A stretch of DNA of 64,000 nucleotides from AC-37 sp035275105. Lineage in GTDB: Bacteria > Actinomycetota > Thermoleophilia > Solirubrobacterales > Thermoleophilaceae. The stretch is from positions 3,084 to 67,083 of the forward strand of contig DATENL010000090.1 in the NCBI GenBank assembly GCA_035275105.1. Direction: 5' to 3'. Position 1 is the stretch's first letter. Each line of letters begins with the position of its first letter. The notes under the pieces are model-generated. The model ran no database searches, was not told the origin of the DNA, and saw only the letters and a program-made list of their open reading frames with translations. The translations under genes were made by a program, and so were the position numbers. Below are positions 16,557-25,107 of the stretch, in pieces.

Positions 16557-17654
16557 CTAGGCGGCCGCGACCCTCTCCATCTTCGCTATCACCGCGTCGG
16601 CGACGTCCGACGTGCCCACGGCGCTCGGATCGTCCCGCGTGGGCTTCATGTCGTACGTGACCGATTCGCCCTCGCGGATGACCTCGGCGATCGCGCCCTC
16701 GAGCCGTTCGGCGGCGTCGCGCTCCTCGATGTGGCGCAGCAGCATCACCCCGGACAGCATCAGCGCCATCGGGTTCACCTTGTTCTGCCCCTTGTACTTC
16801 GGCGCCGATCCGTGCACCGCCTCGAACACCGCGTAGTCGTCGCCCACGTTCGCGCCCGGAGCCATGCCCAGCCCGCCGATCAGACCGGCGCCCAGGTCGG
16901 ACACGATGTCGCCGTAGAGGTTCGGGAGCACGAGCACGTCGTACTCCTCGGGACGTGACACGAGCTGGTTGCACAGGTTGTCGACGATCCTGTCCTCGAA
17001 CTCGATGTCGGGATATTCCTGCTTCGCAACCTCTTGAGCGGTGTGGAGGAACAAACCATCAGTGAACTTCATGATGTTCGCTTTGTGAACAGCAGTAACT
17101 TTTGACCTGCCGTAAGCCTTCGCGTACTCGAACGCCTCACGCACTATCCGCTGCGTGCCCGTCACCGAGATCGGCTTGATGGAGACCCCGATGTCCTCAC
17201 GCAGCTCGGTGCCGTTCGTCTCCTTGATGAACTGGCGCAGCCGCTCGGTGTCCTCCTCGCCCTTCTCGTACTCGACTCCGGCGTAGAGGTCCTCGTGGTT
17301 CTCGCGCACCACGACGATGTCCGTGTCGGGGAACCGGGTGCGCACGCCCTCGTACGCCTTGCAGGGGCGCAGGCAGGCGAACAGGTCCAGCTCCTTCCGG
17401 AGGGCGACGTTCACCGACCGGAACCCTGACCCCACCGGCGTGGTGATCGGGCCCTTGATCGCGAGGCCGCGCTCCCTGATCGACTCGATCACGCGATCGG
17501 GCAGCGGCGTTCCCTCGCTCTCGTAGACGTCGGTTCCGGCGTCCTGCCAGTCCCAGTCGAATTCGACACCGGTGGCCTCGAGCACCCGCCGCACGGCCTC
17601 GGATATCTCGGGGCCCGTTCCGTCGCCGCGGATGAAGGTGACGCGGTAAGCCAA
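16557..17654 (-). CDS. icd: Isocitrate/isopropylmalate-family dehydrogenase (probable NAD-isocitrate dehydrogenase)
   Basis: 365 aa from a TTG start at 17654, preceded by GGAGAAAGGA. It has the decarboxylating beta-hydroxyacid dehydrogenase fold. Visible motifs are IRGDGTGPEI at the start, SVNVALRKELDLFACLRPCK for substrate binding, VVRENHEDLYAG, and the metal and cofactor region NLYGDIVSDLGAGLIGGLG. The Ser-Val-Asn-Val-x-Leu-Arg substrate segment fits isocitrate better than isopropylmalate. TCA-cycle neighbours (mdh, sdh) support isocitrate dehydrogenase. Homoisocitrate or tartrate-type activity cannot be excluded. Confidence 0.88.
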   Translation of the reverse strand: MAYRVTFIRGDGTGPEISEAVRRVLEATGVEFDWDWQDAGTDVYESEGTPLPDRVIESIRERGLAIKGPITTPVGSGFRSVNVALRKELDLFACLRPCKAYEGVRTRFPDTDIVVVRENHEDLYAGVEYEKGEEDTERLRQFIKETNGTELREDIGVSIKPISVTGTQRIVREAFEYAKAYGRSKVTAVHKANIMKFTDGLFLHTAQEVAKQEYPDIEFEDRIVDNLCNQLVSRPEEYDVLVLPNLYGDIVSDLGAGLIGGLGMAPGANVGDDYAVFEAVHGSAPKYKGQNKVNPMALMLSGVMLLRHIEERDAAERLEGAIAEVIREGESVTYDMKPTRDDPSAVGTSDVADAVIAKMERVAAA

Positions 17655-17729
17655 CTCGGTCCTTTCTCCAGCTTTACGAATCGCGCATCATGGCACGCGC
17701 CGGCCGGGGCCCCGGCCTACCATGGGTCG

Positions 17730-18875
17730 ATGGGCGGTGGCCGCTCCATCCAGCTTGCGCGGGTGTTCGGCGTTCGGATCGGCGTCGACCCGAGCTGGTT
17801 CATCGTCCTGTTCCTGGTGATCTGGTCGCTGTCGGAGTCCTACAAGGACATCTTCCCCGGCCAGGACACGAAGGCGTTCACGCTCGCGACGGTCAGCGCG
17901 CTCCTGTTCTTCGCGTCGGTCGTCCTGCACGAGCTCGGCCACGCGGTGGTCGCGATGCGAAACGGCATCGGCATAGCCGGGATCGACCTGTGGCTCTTCG
18001 GCGGCGTCGCCCGGATGAAGGGCGACACCCAGACACCGGCACAGGAGTTCAAGGTCGCGGTCGCGGGACCGGTCGTGACCGCTGTGATCGCCGCGGTCTG
18101 CTGGATCGCCGGCGGCAGCCACGCGATCGCGCTCGACGGCGACCACGTGAGCGCGGCGACCGCGATCCTCCGCTTCCTCGCGTTCATCAACCTGGCGCTG
18201 CTCGTCTTCAACCTCGTGCCGGGCTTCCCGCTCGACGGCGGCCGGATCGCCCGCGCGATCGCCTGGTGGCGCACCGGCGACCGCGACCGCGCGACCCGCT
18301 TCGCCGCGGCCCTGGGGCGCGGCTTCGGGATCATCCTCATGGGCGTCGGCCTCTACCTGCTGCTCGGCCCCCCGAAGGACACGATCGGCGGCGTCTGGCT
18401 GATCGCCGTCGGGTTCATGTTGAGGCAGACGGCCCGCGCCGCCGAGGTCCAGAGCCGGATCTCCGAGCGCTTCGCGGGGCTGCGCGTGGCCGACGTGATG
18501 GACGCCGAGCCGGTCGTCCTCCCGGCCCAGACCAAGCTCGATCGCGCGCTCGACGAGTTCTTCCTGCGCTACCGCTGGCCGTGGTTCCCGGTCGTCGACG
18601 CCGCCGGCCACTTCCTCGGCCTGGTGAGCCGTCAGAAGGTCGAGGACGTGCCCGAGGCGCTCCGTCCCGGCTCCAGCGTCGACCAGGTGATGACCATCGA
18701 GGACGCCGGCAGCTACCGGATCGGGGTCGACGAGCCGCTCGAGACGCTGCTCGGCTCCGAGGGCCTGGTCCGGCTCGGCGCGCTCATGGCGGTCGACCCC
18801 GACGGGGTGGTGCGGGGAATCGTGACGGTCGACCAGGTGCGGCGCGCACTCCGCACCCAGACCGCCATCCCATAG
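17730..18875 (+). CDS. Site-2 protease family (M50) membrane metalloprotease with CBS domains
   Basis: 381 aa. The zinc motif HELGH is in the second membrane helix at about residues 67-71. The third ligand is in LVPGFPLDGGRIARA. Four to six membrane segments are visible. Residues about 245-375 carry a pair of CBS motifs (VADVMDAEPVVLPAQTKL; VDQVMTIEDAG) on the cytoplasmic side, which may sense adenine nucleotides. This is the Rv2625c/SpoIVFB-like group that cuts substrates inside the membrane. The target is unknown. Its stop codon overlaps a TAGAAT that could be the -10 of the sdh promoter. Confidence 0.92.
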   Translation: MGGGRSIQLARVFGVRIGVDPSWFIVLFLVIWSLSESYKDIFPGQDTKAFTLATVSALLFFASVVLHELGHAVVAMRNGIGIAGIDLWLFGGVARMKGDTQTPAQEFKVAVAGPVVTAVIAAVCWIAGGSHAIALDGDHVSAATAILRFLAFINLALLVFNLVPGFPLDGGRIARAIAWWRTGDRDRATRFAAALGRGFGIILMGVGLYLLLGPPKDTIGGVWLIAVGFMLRQTARAAEVQSRISERFAGLRVADVMDAEPVVLPAQTKLDRALDEFFLRYRWPWFPVVDAAGHFLGLVSRQKVEDVPEALRPGSSVDQVMTIEDAGSYRIGVDEPLETLLGSEGLVRLGALMAVDPDGVVRGIVTVDQVRRALRTQTAIP

Positions 18876-18933
18876 AATCGCCTTCCCGCGCCGGGATCCC
18901 CCGGCGCGGTCCCTTGAAGGACTCCCCGAAGGA

Positions 18934-20616
18934 ATGCCCACCCACGACGTCCTGGTGATCGGAGCCGGCCTCGCCGGCCAGCGCGCCGCGCTCGCCGCGG
19001 CCGAGGAGGGCGCCTCGGTCGGGATCCTGTCCAAGGTCCACCCGGTCCGCTCGCACTCGAACGCCGCCCAGGGCGGGATCAACGCGGCGCTCAACCCGGA
19101 GGACTCGTGGGAGTCGCACGCGTTCGACACGGTCAAGGGATCGGACTACCTGGGCGACCAGGACGCGATCGAGATCATGTGCCGGGAGGCTCCGAACGAG
19201 ATCCTCACGCTCGAGCACCTCGGGGTCACCTTCCACCGCAACGAGCACGGGCGGCTCGGCACCCGGGCGTTCGGCGGCGCCTCGGCGGCCCGCACCTACT
19301 ACGTGGCGGACATCACGGGCCAGGCGATCCTGCACGTGCTCTACGAGCAGCTCATGAAGCACTCCGAGGTCTACCGCTACGAGGAGTGGTTCACCACCAA
19401 CCTCGCGCTCGACGACGACGGCCACGTGGCGGGCTGCATCGGGCGCAACATCCGCGACGGGTCGATGGAGGCCTTCGAGGCCAAGACCGTGATCCTCGCC
19501 AGCGGCGGCAACGGCCAGATCTACAACCCGACCACCAACGCGCTCATCTGCACCGGCGACGGGATCGCGATGGCGTACCGGATCGGCGCGCCGCTGATGG
19601 ACATGGAGATGGTCCAGTACCACCCGACCACGCTCGCGGGCAACGGTCTGCTGATCACCGAGGGCGCCCGCGGCGAGGGCGCGCACCTCTACAACGCCGA
19701 GGGCGAGCGGTTCATGGAGAAGTACGCGCCGAACAAGATGGAGCTCGCGTCGCGCGACGTCGTCTCGCGCGCCGAGCAGACCGAGATCAACGAGGGGCGC
19801 GGCTTCCCGGACGGCACGGTCGCGCTCGACATCACCAAGGTGCCGCGCAAGCGGATCCACGAGGCGCTGCGGGAGATCGTCAACGTGGGCCGCGACTTCG
19901 CGGGCGTCGACATCACCAGCGAGCCGATCCACATCAAGCCCGGCAACCACTACACGATGGGCGGGATCAAGACCGACGTCGACGGCCAAACGTCGGTCCC
20001 GGGCCTCTACGCGGCTGGCGAGGTCGCCTGCGTGTCGGTGCATGGCGGCAACCGGCTGGGCGCCAACTCGCTGCTCGACACGCTCGTGTTCGGCCGCCGG
20101 TCGGGCAAGCACGCGGCCGAGCACGCGCGCAACCACAGGCCCGCGTCGGTTCCGCACTCGTTGGTGGACGACGAGGCGCGCGGGATCGAGGACATCGTGC
20201 GCCGCGACGGGAACGGCCGCCGCGTCTCGGAGATCCGCGAGGAGCTCGGCCGGACGATGGACGAGTACGTGGCGGTGTTCCGCGACGAGGACGGGCTGCT
20301 GAAGGCGGGCGAGGCCGTCCAGCGCCTGAAGGAGGAGGCGAAGAGCGTCTCGATCGACGACAAGGGAACGGTCTTCAACCAGGACCTGCTCGGCGCGATC
20401 GAGCTCGGGTTCATGCTCGACAACGCCGAGTGCGTGGTGGTCGCGGCGCTCGAGCGCAAGGAGAGCCGCGGCGCGCAGTTCCGGACGGACTTCCCCGAAC
20501 GCGACGACGACAACTGGCTCAAGCACATCGACCTCACGCGCGACGGCGACAAGCCGGCCGTCTCGTACTCTGAAGTGACGCTCACGAAGTGGGAGCCGGA
20601 AGAGCGGAAGTACTGA
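18934..20616 (+). CDS. sdhA: Succinate dehydrogenase/fumarate reductase flavoprotein subunit
   Basis: 560 aa. FAD-binding loop GAGLAGQRAALAAAEEG at residues 8-24; HSNAAQGGINAALN carries the FAD-linked His. TEGARGEGAHLYN and the Arg/His catalytic region VVSRAEQTEI follow. It oxidises succinate to fumarate and passes electrons to SdhB. First gene of sdhA-sdhB-sdhE; TAGAAT at 18873-18878 is a possible -10, but no convincing -35 was seen. The start at 18934 is ATG. Confidence 0.97.
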   Translation: MPTHDVLVIGAGLAGQRAALAAAEEGASVGILSKVHPVRSHSNAAQGGINAALNPEDSWESHAFDTVKGSDYLGDQDAIEIMCREAPNEILTLEHLGVTFHRNEHGRLGTRAFGGASAARTYYVADITGQAILHVLYEQLMKHSEVYRYEEWFTTNLALDDDGHVAGCIGRNIRDGSMEAFEAKTVILASGGNGQIYNPTTNALICTGDGIAMAYRIGAPLMDMEMVQYHPTTLAGNGLLITEGARGEGAHLYNAEGERFMEKYAPNKMELASRDVVSRAEQTEINEGRGFPDGTVALDITKVPRKRIHEALREIVNVGRDFAGVDITSEPIHIKPGNHYTMGGIKTDVDGQTSVPGLYAAGEVACVSVHGGNRLGANSLLDTLVFGRRSGKHAAEHARNHRPASVPHSLVDDEARGIEDIVRRDGNGRRVSEIREELGRTMDEYVAVFRDEDGLLKAGEAVQRLKEEAKSVSIDDKGTVFNQDLLGAIELGFMLDNAECVVVAALERKESRGAQFRTDFPERDDDNWLKHIDLTRDGDKPAVSYSEVTLTKWEPEERKY

Positions 20617-20617
20617 A

Positions 20618-21712
20618 TTGGCCGACTATCAGCTGAAGATCCGCCGCTACGACCCGGAGTCGGGCAAGCCCGCGTACTGGGAGGAGTTCGGCGTGGATCT
20701 GGCCCCCGAGCGCTCGGTTCTCGACGGGATCCTGCGGGCGCGGGCCGAGCAGGACGGCTCGCTGGCGATCCGCTGCTCGTGCCAGGCCGCGATCTGCGGC
20801 TCGTGCGGCGTGCGGATCAACGGCAGGTCGCGGCTCGCCTGCAACACCAAGCTCGGCGAGGCCGCCGAGGGCGCGCCGAACGGCGCGATCGTGGTCGAGC
20901 CGATGGGCAACATGCCCGTGATCAAGGACCTGATCGTGGACATGGACGCCGTCCATTGGAAGAAGGTCCAACGGGTGGTCCCGTGGCTCCTGCCCGATGG
21001 CGACCCGCCCGCGCGCGAGTACGTCGTCGAGCCCGAGTCGATGATCGACATCACGCAGTCGATGGCGTGCATCCACTGCGGCGCGTGCGTCTCGGCGTGC
21101 CTCTCGATGGAGGTCGACCCCGAGTTCGTCGGGCCGGCGGCGCTGGCCAAGGCCTACCGGTTCGTCGGCGACCCGCGCGACGCCTACACGGAGGACCGCC
21201 TGCTCGACCTGGCCGAGGACCCGCACGGGATGTACGACTGCACCCACTGCTTCGCCTGCATCGAGGTCTGCCCCAAGGACGTCGCCCCGATGAACCAGAT
21301 CATGCGGCTGCGCCGGCGCGCGACGCAGGACTACGGGATCAAGGACCGCAACAACGGCTACGGCCACGAGAAGGCGTTCGTCGACCTGATCGGGAAGTAC
21401 GGGCTGCTGTCCGAGTCACAGCTCCTGCCGAAGTCCTACGGCGACGGCAGCCTGATCCGCGCCAACGTCAAGCCGGCGGCGCTCAAGGAGCTGACCGTCA
21501 AGTTCCCGACCGTCGTCCGCGGGCTGATGTCGGGCAAGGTGTCGCCGAAGACCGCCCTGATCGCGCACAAGCTGAAGGACCAGGACCAGATCAAGCGGAT
21601 CTTCCACGAGGTCGAGTCGCACGAGGACCGGCGCGAGCTGAACATGTACATCGTCGGCGAGTCCGGCGGCGACGAGGAGGGCGCGATGGCCGAGGCAGGG
21701 CAGGAGGGATGA
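20618..21712 (+). CDS. sdhB: Succinate dehydrogenase/fumarate reductase iron-sulfur subunit, C-terminally extended
   Basis: 364 aa from a TTG one base after the sdhA stop. Residues 45-80 hold the 2Fe-2S ligands (CSCQAAICGSCG with a later Cys). CIHCGACVSAC and CTHCFACIEVCPK bind the remaining clusters. Standard SdhB is about 240-260 aa. Here roughly 110 further residues follow the second cluster, ending in an acidic tail, which fits the type that docks an HdrB-like subunit. Stop overlaps the next start (ATGA). Confidence 0.95.
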   Translation: MADYQLKIRRYDPESGKPAYWEEFGVDLAPERSVLDGILRARAEQDGSLAIRCSCQAAICGSCGVRINGRSRLACNTKLGEAAEGAPNGAIVVEPMGNMPVIKDLIVDMDAVHWKKVQRVVPWLLPDGDPPAREYVVEPESMIDITQSMACIHCGACVSACLSMEVDPEFVGPAALAKAYRFVGDPRDAYTEDRLLDLAEDPHGMYDCTHCFACIEVCPKDVAPMNQIMRLRRRATQDYGIKDRNNGYGHEKAFVDLIGKYGLLSESQLLPKSYGDGSLIRANVKPAALKELTVKFPTVVRGLMSGKVSPKTALIAHKLKDQDQIKRIFHEVESHEDRRELNMYIVGESGGDEEGAMAEAGQEG

Positions 21713-22611
21713 AGCTCGCGTACTGGCCGGGCTGCGTGTCGCGCGGGTTCACGCCCGAGCTGCACGGCGCGATGGCCGCGGTGGCGCCGAAGCTGGACCT
21801 CGAGCTGGTCGAGCTCGACCGCGCGAACTGCTGCGGCGCCGGCGTGATCGCCGAGCACAACCAGGAGCTCGCCGACACGCTGAACGCGCGGACGTTCTCG
21901 CTGGCGCAGCGCGTCGACGGGGCCGCGGGGATGATGAACATCTGCTCCACCTGCCAGGGCGCGCAGTCCGAGTGCCAGGAGCGGCTCGACGCCGACACCG
22001 CCTACCGCGCCCACATCAACGAGCACCTGGAGCCCGAGGGGCTCGAGTACGAGCGGGGCGGCGCCTGGTGGAACAAGAACTTCCTCTGGCTGCTCGTCGA
22101 GGAGATCGGGCTGGACGTGCTGCGCGAGCGCGTGGTCCGGCCGCTGGACGGGCTCCGCGTCGGGCCGTTCTACGGCTGCTACATCGTGCGGCCCACGCGC
22201 CGGCTCGGCTACGAGCTCTACCCCGACCGCGACAAGTACCTCGACATGGTCATCGAGGCGTGCGGCGCGACGCCGGTCGCCTACGCGGGCAGCCACAAGT
22301 GCTGCGGCTTCCCGATCGTCACGATGAACCGCGAGACCTCGCTGCGCCAGGCCGGCCGCCACATGGCGGACGCGCTGGACGCCGGCGCGGACTGCGTGGT
22401 CACCCCGTGCCCGCTGTGCCACCTGAACCTGGACCTCCAGCAGCCCGAGGCGGCGCCGTTCGTGGAGCGCGATCTCGGGATGCCGGTCCTTCACCTGCCG
22501 CAGCTGGTGGGGTTGGCTCTTGGGATCGACATGAAGGAGCTCGGGCTGCACCGGCACGTCGTGAAGACGGACGAGGTGCAGGAGAAGGTGGCGGCGCTAA
22601 CGGCCGCTTAG
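21709..22611 (+). CDS. HdrB-like CCG-domain subunit of succinate dehydrogenase (SdhE type)
   Basis: 300 aa with two Cys-rich CCG modules. The first has RANCCGAG and later NICSTCQGA; the second has HKCCGFP and TPCPLCHLNL. These resemble subunit B of heterodisulfide reductase, where they bind non-cubane 4Fe-4S clusters. In class E succinate:quinone reductases this subunit replaces the haem-bearing SdhC/D anchor and passes electrons to quinone. No SdhC/D gene follows, in agreement. Translationally coupled to sdhB through ATGA. Confidence 0.9.
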   Translation: MKLAYWPGCVSRGFTPELHGAMAAVAPKLDLELVELDRANCCGAGVIAEHNQELADTLNARTFSLAQRVDGAAGMMNICSTCQGAQSECQERLDADTAYRAHINEHLEPEGLEYERGGAWWNKNFLWLLVEEIGLDVLRERVVRPLDGLRVGPFYGCYIVRPTRRLGYELYPDRDKYLDMVIEACGATPVAYAGSHKCCGFPIVTMNRETSLRQAGRHMADALDAGADCVVTPCPLCHLNLDLQQPEAAPFVERDLGMPVLHLPQLVGLALGIDMKELGLHRHVVKTDEVQEKVAALTAA

Positions 22612-22741
22612 GCACTTCGTCGGGCGGGGTTGGCGGGCGGGCTCGGACTTAGCTTCCCGGCCACGTAGCAAAGCTGACCGATCGCGCAGCTTGGCTTTTA
22701 GCTGTGGGCTGGGCGGTTGCTCGGGCGGGTGGCGCGGCGAG

Positions 22742-22806
22742 CACCGTTTCGTCGCGCGCAGCCGAGGGAGGCGAAGCCGAGCGGAGCGAGCACGGACGAA
22801 ATGGTG
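22742..22806. repeat. Inverted repeat with 12-base arms
   Basis: CACCGTTTCGTC (22742-22753) pairs with GACGAAATGGTG (22795-22806) with one G-T difference. The 41-base loop contains AGCCGAGCGGAGCGAGCAC-like sequence of repetitive character. It could be a REP-type intergenic element. There is no second copy in the window. Confidence 0.5.
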
Positions 22807-22870
22807 TCGCCAAGCCGGGCCCCGCCCGCCACAACGCCCCGTCCCTCAGCCAAAAACAGCCCCAGAACGC

Positions 22871-22898
22871 GAAAAACCGGCCAGCGAACTGGCCGGTT
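22871..22898 (-). terminator. Strong minus-strand intrinsic terminator
   Basis: A perfect 10-bp stem (AACCGGCCAG, 4-base loop, CTGGCCGGTT) is followed on the minus strand by a run of T (GGTTTTTC). On the plus strand only TCTCG follows, so termination is directional. No minus-strand protein gene ends here, which implies an untranslated RNA. Confidence 0.75.
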
Positions 22899-23050
22899 CT
22901 CGCGGTGCGGCGTACCCCTACGCGCCCTGGGAAGCTGGAAGTCTCTATGTGGCCGGCGCCTCCCTGCCGGCAAGTAAATGGTTCCCGGTAGCCGCCGGCT
23001 TTACGTCCCCCCGCACGCGTGAACTTCGGGTGATCTTCGGAGGGGCACAT
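22871..23050 (-). ncRNA. Candidate small RNA ending at the 22871-22898 terminator
   Basis: The only explanation seen for the directional terminator is an RNA transcribed leftwards from near 23050. The segment has several GC-rich paired elements (GCCGGC, GCGCCGGC). Its minus strand contains GGGACGTAAAGCC followed by GGCTA, loosely like half of the c-di-GMP-I (GEMM) aptamer core. The partner half (GCAAACC with a GAAA loop) is absent, so no family is assigned. The 5' end is a guess. Confidence 0.35.
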
Positions 23051-23111
23051 GGGTGAGGGTGAGGGGGAGGTTAAGGGGATGCGATGCTCCCCCCTTATCC
23101 CCCGTTTCGTG

Positions 23112-23117
23112 TAATAT
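23112..23117 (+). promoter_or_regulatory. -10 element giving a leaderless luxR-like mRNA
   Basis: TAATAT lies 8 bases before the ATG at 23126, so the transcript would begin at the start codon. No ribosome site is present. A -35 hexamer is not evident in the C-rich sequence upstream. Confidence 0.5.
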
Positions 23118-23125
23118 GCCGCGCC

Positions 23126-23782
23126 ATGCGAGCCCCGATCACCATCGTCTCGGCGCGCTTCGAGGACCTCGTCTCGATCGGGCTAGCGTCGCTCATCGCC
23201 GAGGACCCGAACCTCGATCTCGTGGCCAACGAGGTCGACCTCGACCGGCTCGAGGGCGTTCTCGACGAGCACGTCCCGTCGGTCGTGCTGCTCAACTTCG
23301 GCTCGCTGCCGAACCCCGCGATGATCTACCAGCTGCACCAGGGCCACCCGGACACGCGGGTGGTGGTGCTGGCCAACCGGCCGTCGGCGGCCGAGTGCAA
23401 TCAGATGCTCTCGTTCGGGGCCACCGCGGTGATCTCGAAGGAGACCCAGGGCCGCGACATCATCAACGCGATCCACCTCGCGTCACGCGGCATGCACGTG
23501 CTACCGCGCTCGGCATCGGCGGCCGCGGACCAGCCCGAGGAGATCGGCATCCCCGCGCCCGACCTGCTCACGCCGCGCGAGGCGGACGTGCTCGAGCTGC
23601 TCCAGGAGGGAATGACCAACGCCCAGATCGCGCACTCGCTCTCGATTGGCGTCGAGACCGTCCGCACCCACGCGCGCAACATCTACGCGAAGCTCGGCAT
23701 CTCCACCCGCCGCGACCTCGCGCGGATCGCGCGGCCGCAGCGCCACGCCACCGGCCGCGAGCCGGTCGGCGCCCCGCGCTAG
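23126..23782 (+). CDS. NarL/FixJ-type response regulator with atypical receiver
   Basis: 218 aa. The C-terminal LuxR HTH is clear (LLTPREADVLELLQEGMTNA, then IGVETVRTHARNIYAKLGI). The N-terminal 120 residues follow the receiver fold, including the distal Lys (AVISKET). The phospho-acceptor position reads LLN57FGSLP with Asn instead of Asp, and the acidic pair near residue 10 is replaced by SARFED. It therefore probably works without phosphorylation. No histidine kinase gene adjoins it. The start is set by the leaderless -10. Confidence 0.9.
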   Translation: MRAPITIVSARFEDLVSIGLASLIAEDPNLDLVANEVDLDRLEGVLDEHVPSVVLLNFGSLPNPAMIYQLHQGHPDTRVVVLANRPSAAECNQMLSFGATAVISKETQGRDIINAIHLASRGMHVLPRSASAAADQPEEIGIPAPDLLTPREADVLELLQEGMTNAQIAHSLSIGVETVRTHARNIYAKLGISTRRDLARIARPQRHATGREPVGAPR

Positions 23783-23806
23783 CGCACCCATCCCCCGCGC
23801 AGAGGA

Positions 23807-23852
23807 CGAACGTCCAGAAACCGACGCTATAGCGACGGTTACTGGACGTTCG
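23807..23852. terminator. Long-stem hairpin between convergent genes
   Basis: 17-base arms starting CGAACGTCCAG pair with one mismatch (23807-23823 with 23836-23852). The loop is itself a palindrome (CGCTATAGCG). There is no T tract on either side. It lies between the plus-strand regulator (ends 23782) and the minus-strand small gene (ends 23888), so it is a candidate bidirectional terminator. Similar hairpins lie at 35028-35066 and 53747-53793. Confidence 0.65.
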
Positions 23853-23887
23853 GTTCGCGAGGGCCTTCGCGGGGAGCGCCGGCCGCG

Positions 23888-24028
23888 CTAGCCGCGGCCG
23901 GTGAGGCGGCGGACGGTCGCGATCAGCCCCTGGCCCTCGCCGCGAGGGCGGTTGCTGCCGCGCCGGCGGCCGGTCTGACCGCGCGTCGTGCCGCGCGAGA
24001 TGAGCTTCAGTATGCGGTCGGCGTTCAT
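23888..24028 (-). CDS. Small basic protein, 46 aa, unknown function
   Basis: ATG at 24028 preceded by GGAG with a 5-base gap, a good ribosome site. The product begins MNADRILKLISRG, has an Arg/Gly-rich middle (GRRRGSNRPRGEG) and ends in another basic helix (LIATVRRLTGRG). It could bind RNA or DNA. It begins 44 bp after the asd stop on the same strand, so it may be the last gene of the lysC-asd operon. Family not recognised; composition is also compatible with a chance frame. Confidence 0.5.
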   Translation of the reverse strand: MNADRILKLISRGTTRGQTGRRRGSNRPRGEGQGLIATVRRLTGRG

Positions 24029-24072
24029 GCTGGCTCCGTACCCGGCGCGGCCGGCGCCGAACATGGGCTGGG

Positions 24073-25107
24073 CTAGGCGGCGCGGGGCTGGCTGCCGCGC
24101 AGGAGCCCGCGCTCGACGAGCAGCTCGGCGACCTGGACCGCGTTCGTGGCCGCGCCCTTGCGGAGGTTGTCGCCGACGACGAACAGGTTCAGGCAGCGCT
24201 CGTGCGAGGGGTCGCGGCGGATCCGCCCGACGAGCACCTCGTCGCGGCCGGCGGCGTCGAGCGCCTGCGGGTAGATGGCGTCGGCGGGGTCGTCCAGCAC
24301 GACCAGGCCGGGCGCGGCGGCCAGCAGCTCACGGCATTCCTCCGGCGACAGCGGGTCGCGCGTCTGCACGTTCACCGACTCGGAGTGGCCCGTGTAGACC
24401 GGGACGCGCGTGCAGGTGGCGGAGACCGCGATCTCGGGCCGGCCGAGAATCTTGCGCGTCTCGTTGACGAGCTTCAGCTCCTCGTCCGTGTAGTCCGAGC
24501 CCTCGGGGAATACGCCCGCCTGCGGGATCACGTTGAACGCGATCTGGTGCGGGTAGACGGCGGGCGCCGGGATCTCCTCGGCCTCGATCACCGCGCGCGC
24601 CTGGTCGTGGAGCTCCTCGACGGCGCGCTGCCCGGTGCCCGAGACCGACTGCATCGTGGTGATCACGAGCCGCTCGATGCCCGCGGCGTCGAGGATCGGC
24701 TTGAGCGCGACCACCATCTGCATCGTCGAGCAGTTGGGGTTGGCGACGATCCCGCGGTGGTCGGCGAGGTCGTCGGGGTTCACCTCGGAGACGACCAGCG
24801 GAACGCCCTCGTTCATCCGCCAGCGCGAGGAGTTGTCGACCACGACGGCCCCCGCCTCGGCGAAGCGCGGCGCCCACTCGCCGCTCGTGCCGCCGCCGGC
24901 CGAGAAGAGGGCGATGTCGAAGCCCTGGATCGACTCGTCGGAGAGCGTGCGCACCTCGAGCCGGCTGTCGCCGAAGTCGATCACGCGCCCCGCCGATCGC
25001 TCCGACGCGAACGGCACGACCTCGTCGGCCGGGAAGCGCCGCTCGCGCATGATCCCGAGCATCGTCGAGCCGACCGCGCCCGTGGCCCCCACGACCGCCG
25101 TGCGCAT
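24073..25107 (-). CDS. asd: Aspartate-semialdehyde dehydrogenase
   Basis: 344 aa. NADPH-binding loop GATGAVGSTML at residues 7-17; the catalytic Cys is in NPNCSTMQM and the catalytic His in VPVYTGHSE. It converts aspartyl-4-phosphate to the semialdehyde for lysine, diaminopimelate, threonine and methionine. The start overlaps the lysC stop (TGATG), so the two consecutive pathway enzymes are coupled. Confidence 0.97.
   Translation of the reverse strand: MRTAVVGATGAVGSTMLGIMRERRFPADEVVPFASERSAGRVIDFGDSRLEVRTLSDESIQGFDIALFSAGGGTSGEWAPRFAEAGAVVVDNSSRWRMNEGVPLVVSEVNPDDLADHRGIVANPNCSTMQMVVALKPILDAAGIERLVITTMQSVSGTGQRAVEELHDQARAVIEAEEIPAPAVYPHQIAFNVIPQAGVFPEGSDYTDEELKLVNETRKILGRPEIAVSATCTRVPVYTGHSESVNVQTRDPLSPEECRELLAAAPGLVVLDDPADAIYPQALDAAGRDEVLVGRIRRDPSHERCLNLFVVGDNLRKGAATNAVQVAELLVERGLLRGSQPRAA

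Larger units (their letters stand above)
22612..23125. other. 514-bp non-coding stretch: repeat, terminator, possible small RNA
   Basis: No frame here has believable coding content. An inverted repeat has arms CACCGTTTCGTC at 22742-22753 and GACGAAATGGTG at 22795-22806, enclosing a purine-rich tract. A minus-strand terminator lies at 22871-22898 and a GC-rich, structured segment at 22900-23050. An imperfect hairpin of G-rich against C-rich arms at 23063-23103 lies just before the luxR-like promoter. Confidence 0.6.

Noticed and set aside
22649..23050. A 133-codon minus-strand frame in the sdh-luxR gap
   Set aside because: Low-complexity Arg/Pro/Ala composition across an inverted repeat and a terminator, with no ribosome site; it looks like a chance frame in GC-rich DNA.
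22900..23050. Full c-di-GMP-I riboswitch
   Set aside because: Only the GGGACGTAAAGCC side is similar; the GCAAACC half and GAAA loop are missing and no gene lies downstream on that strand.
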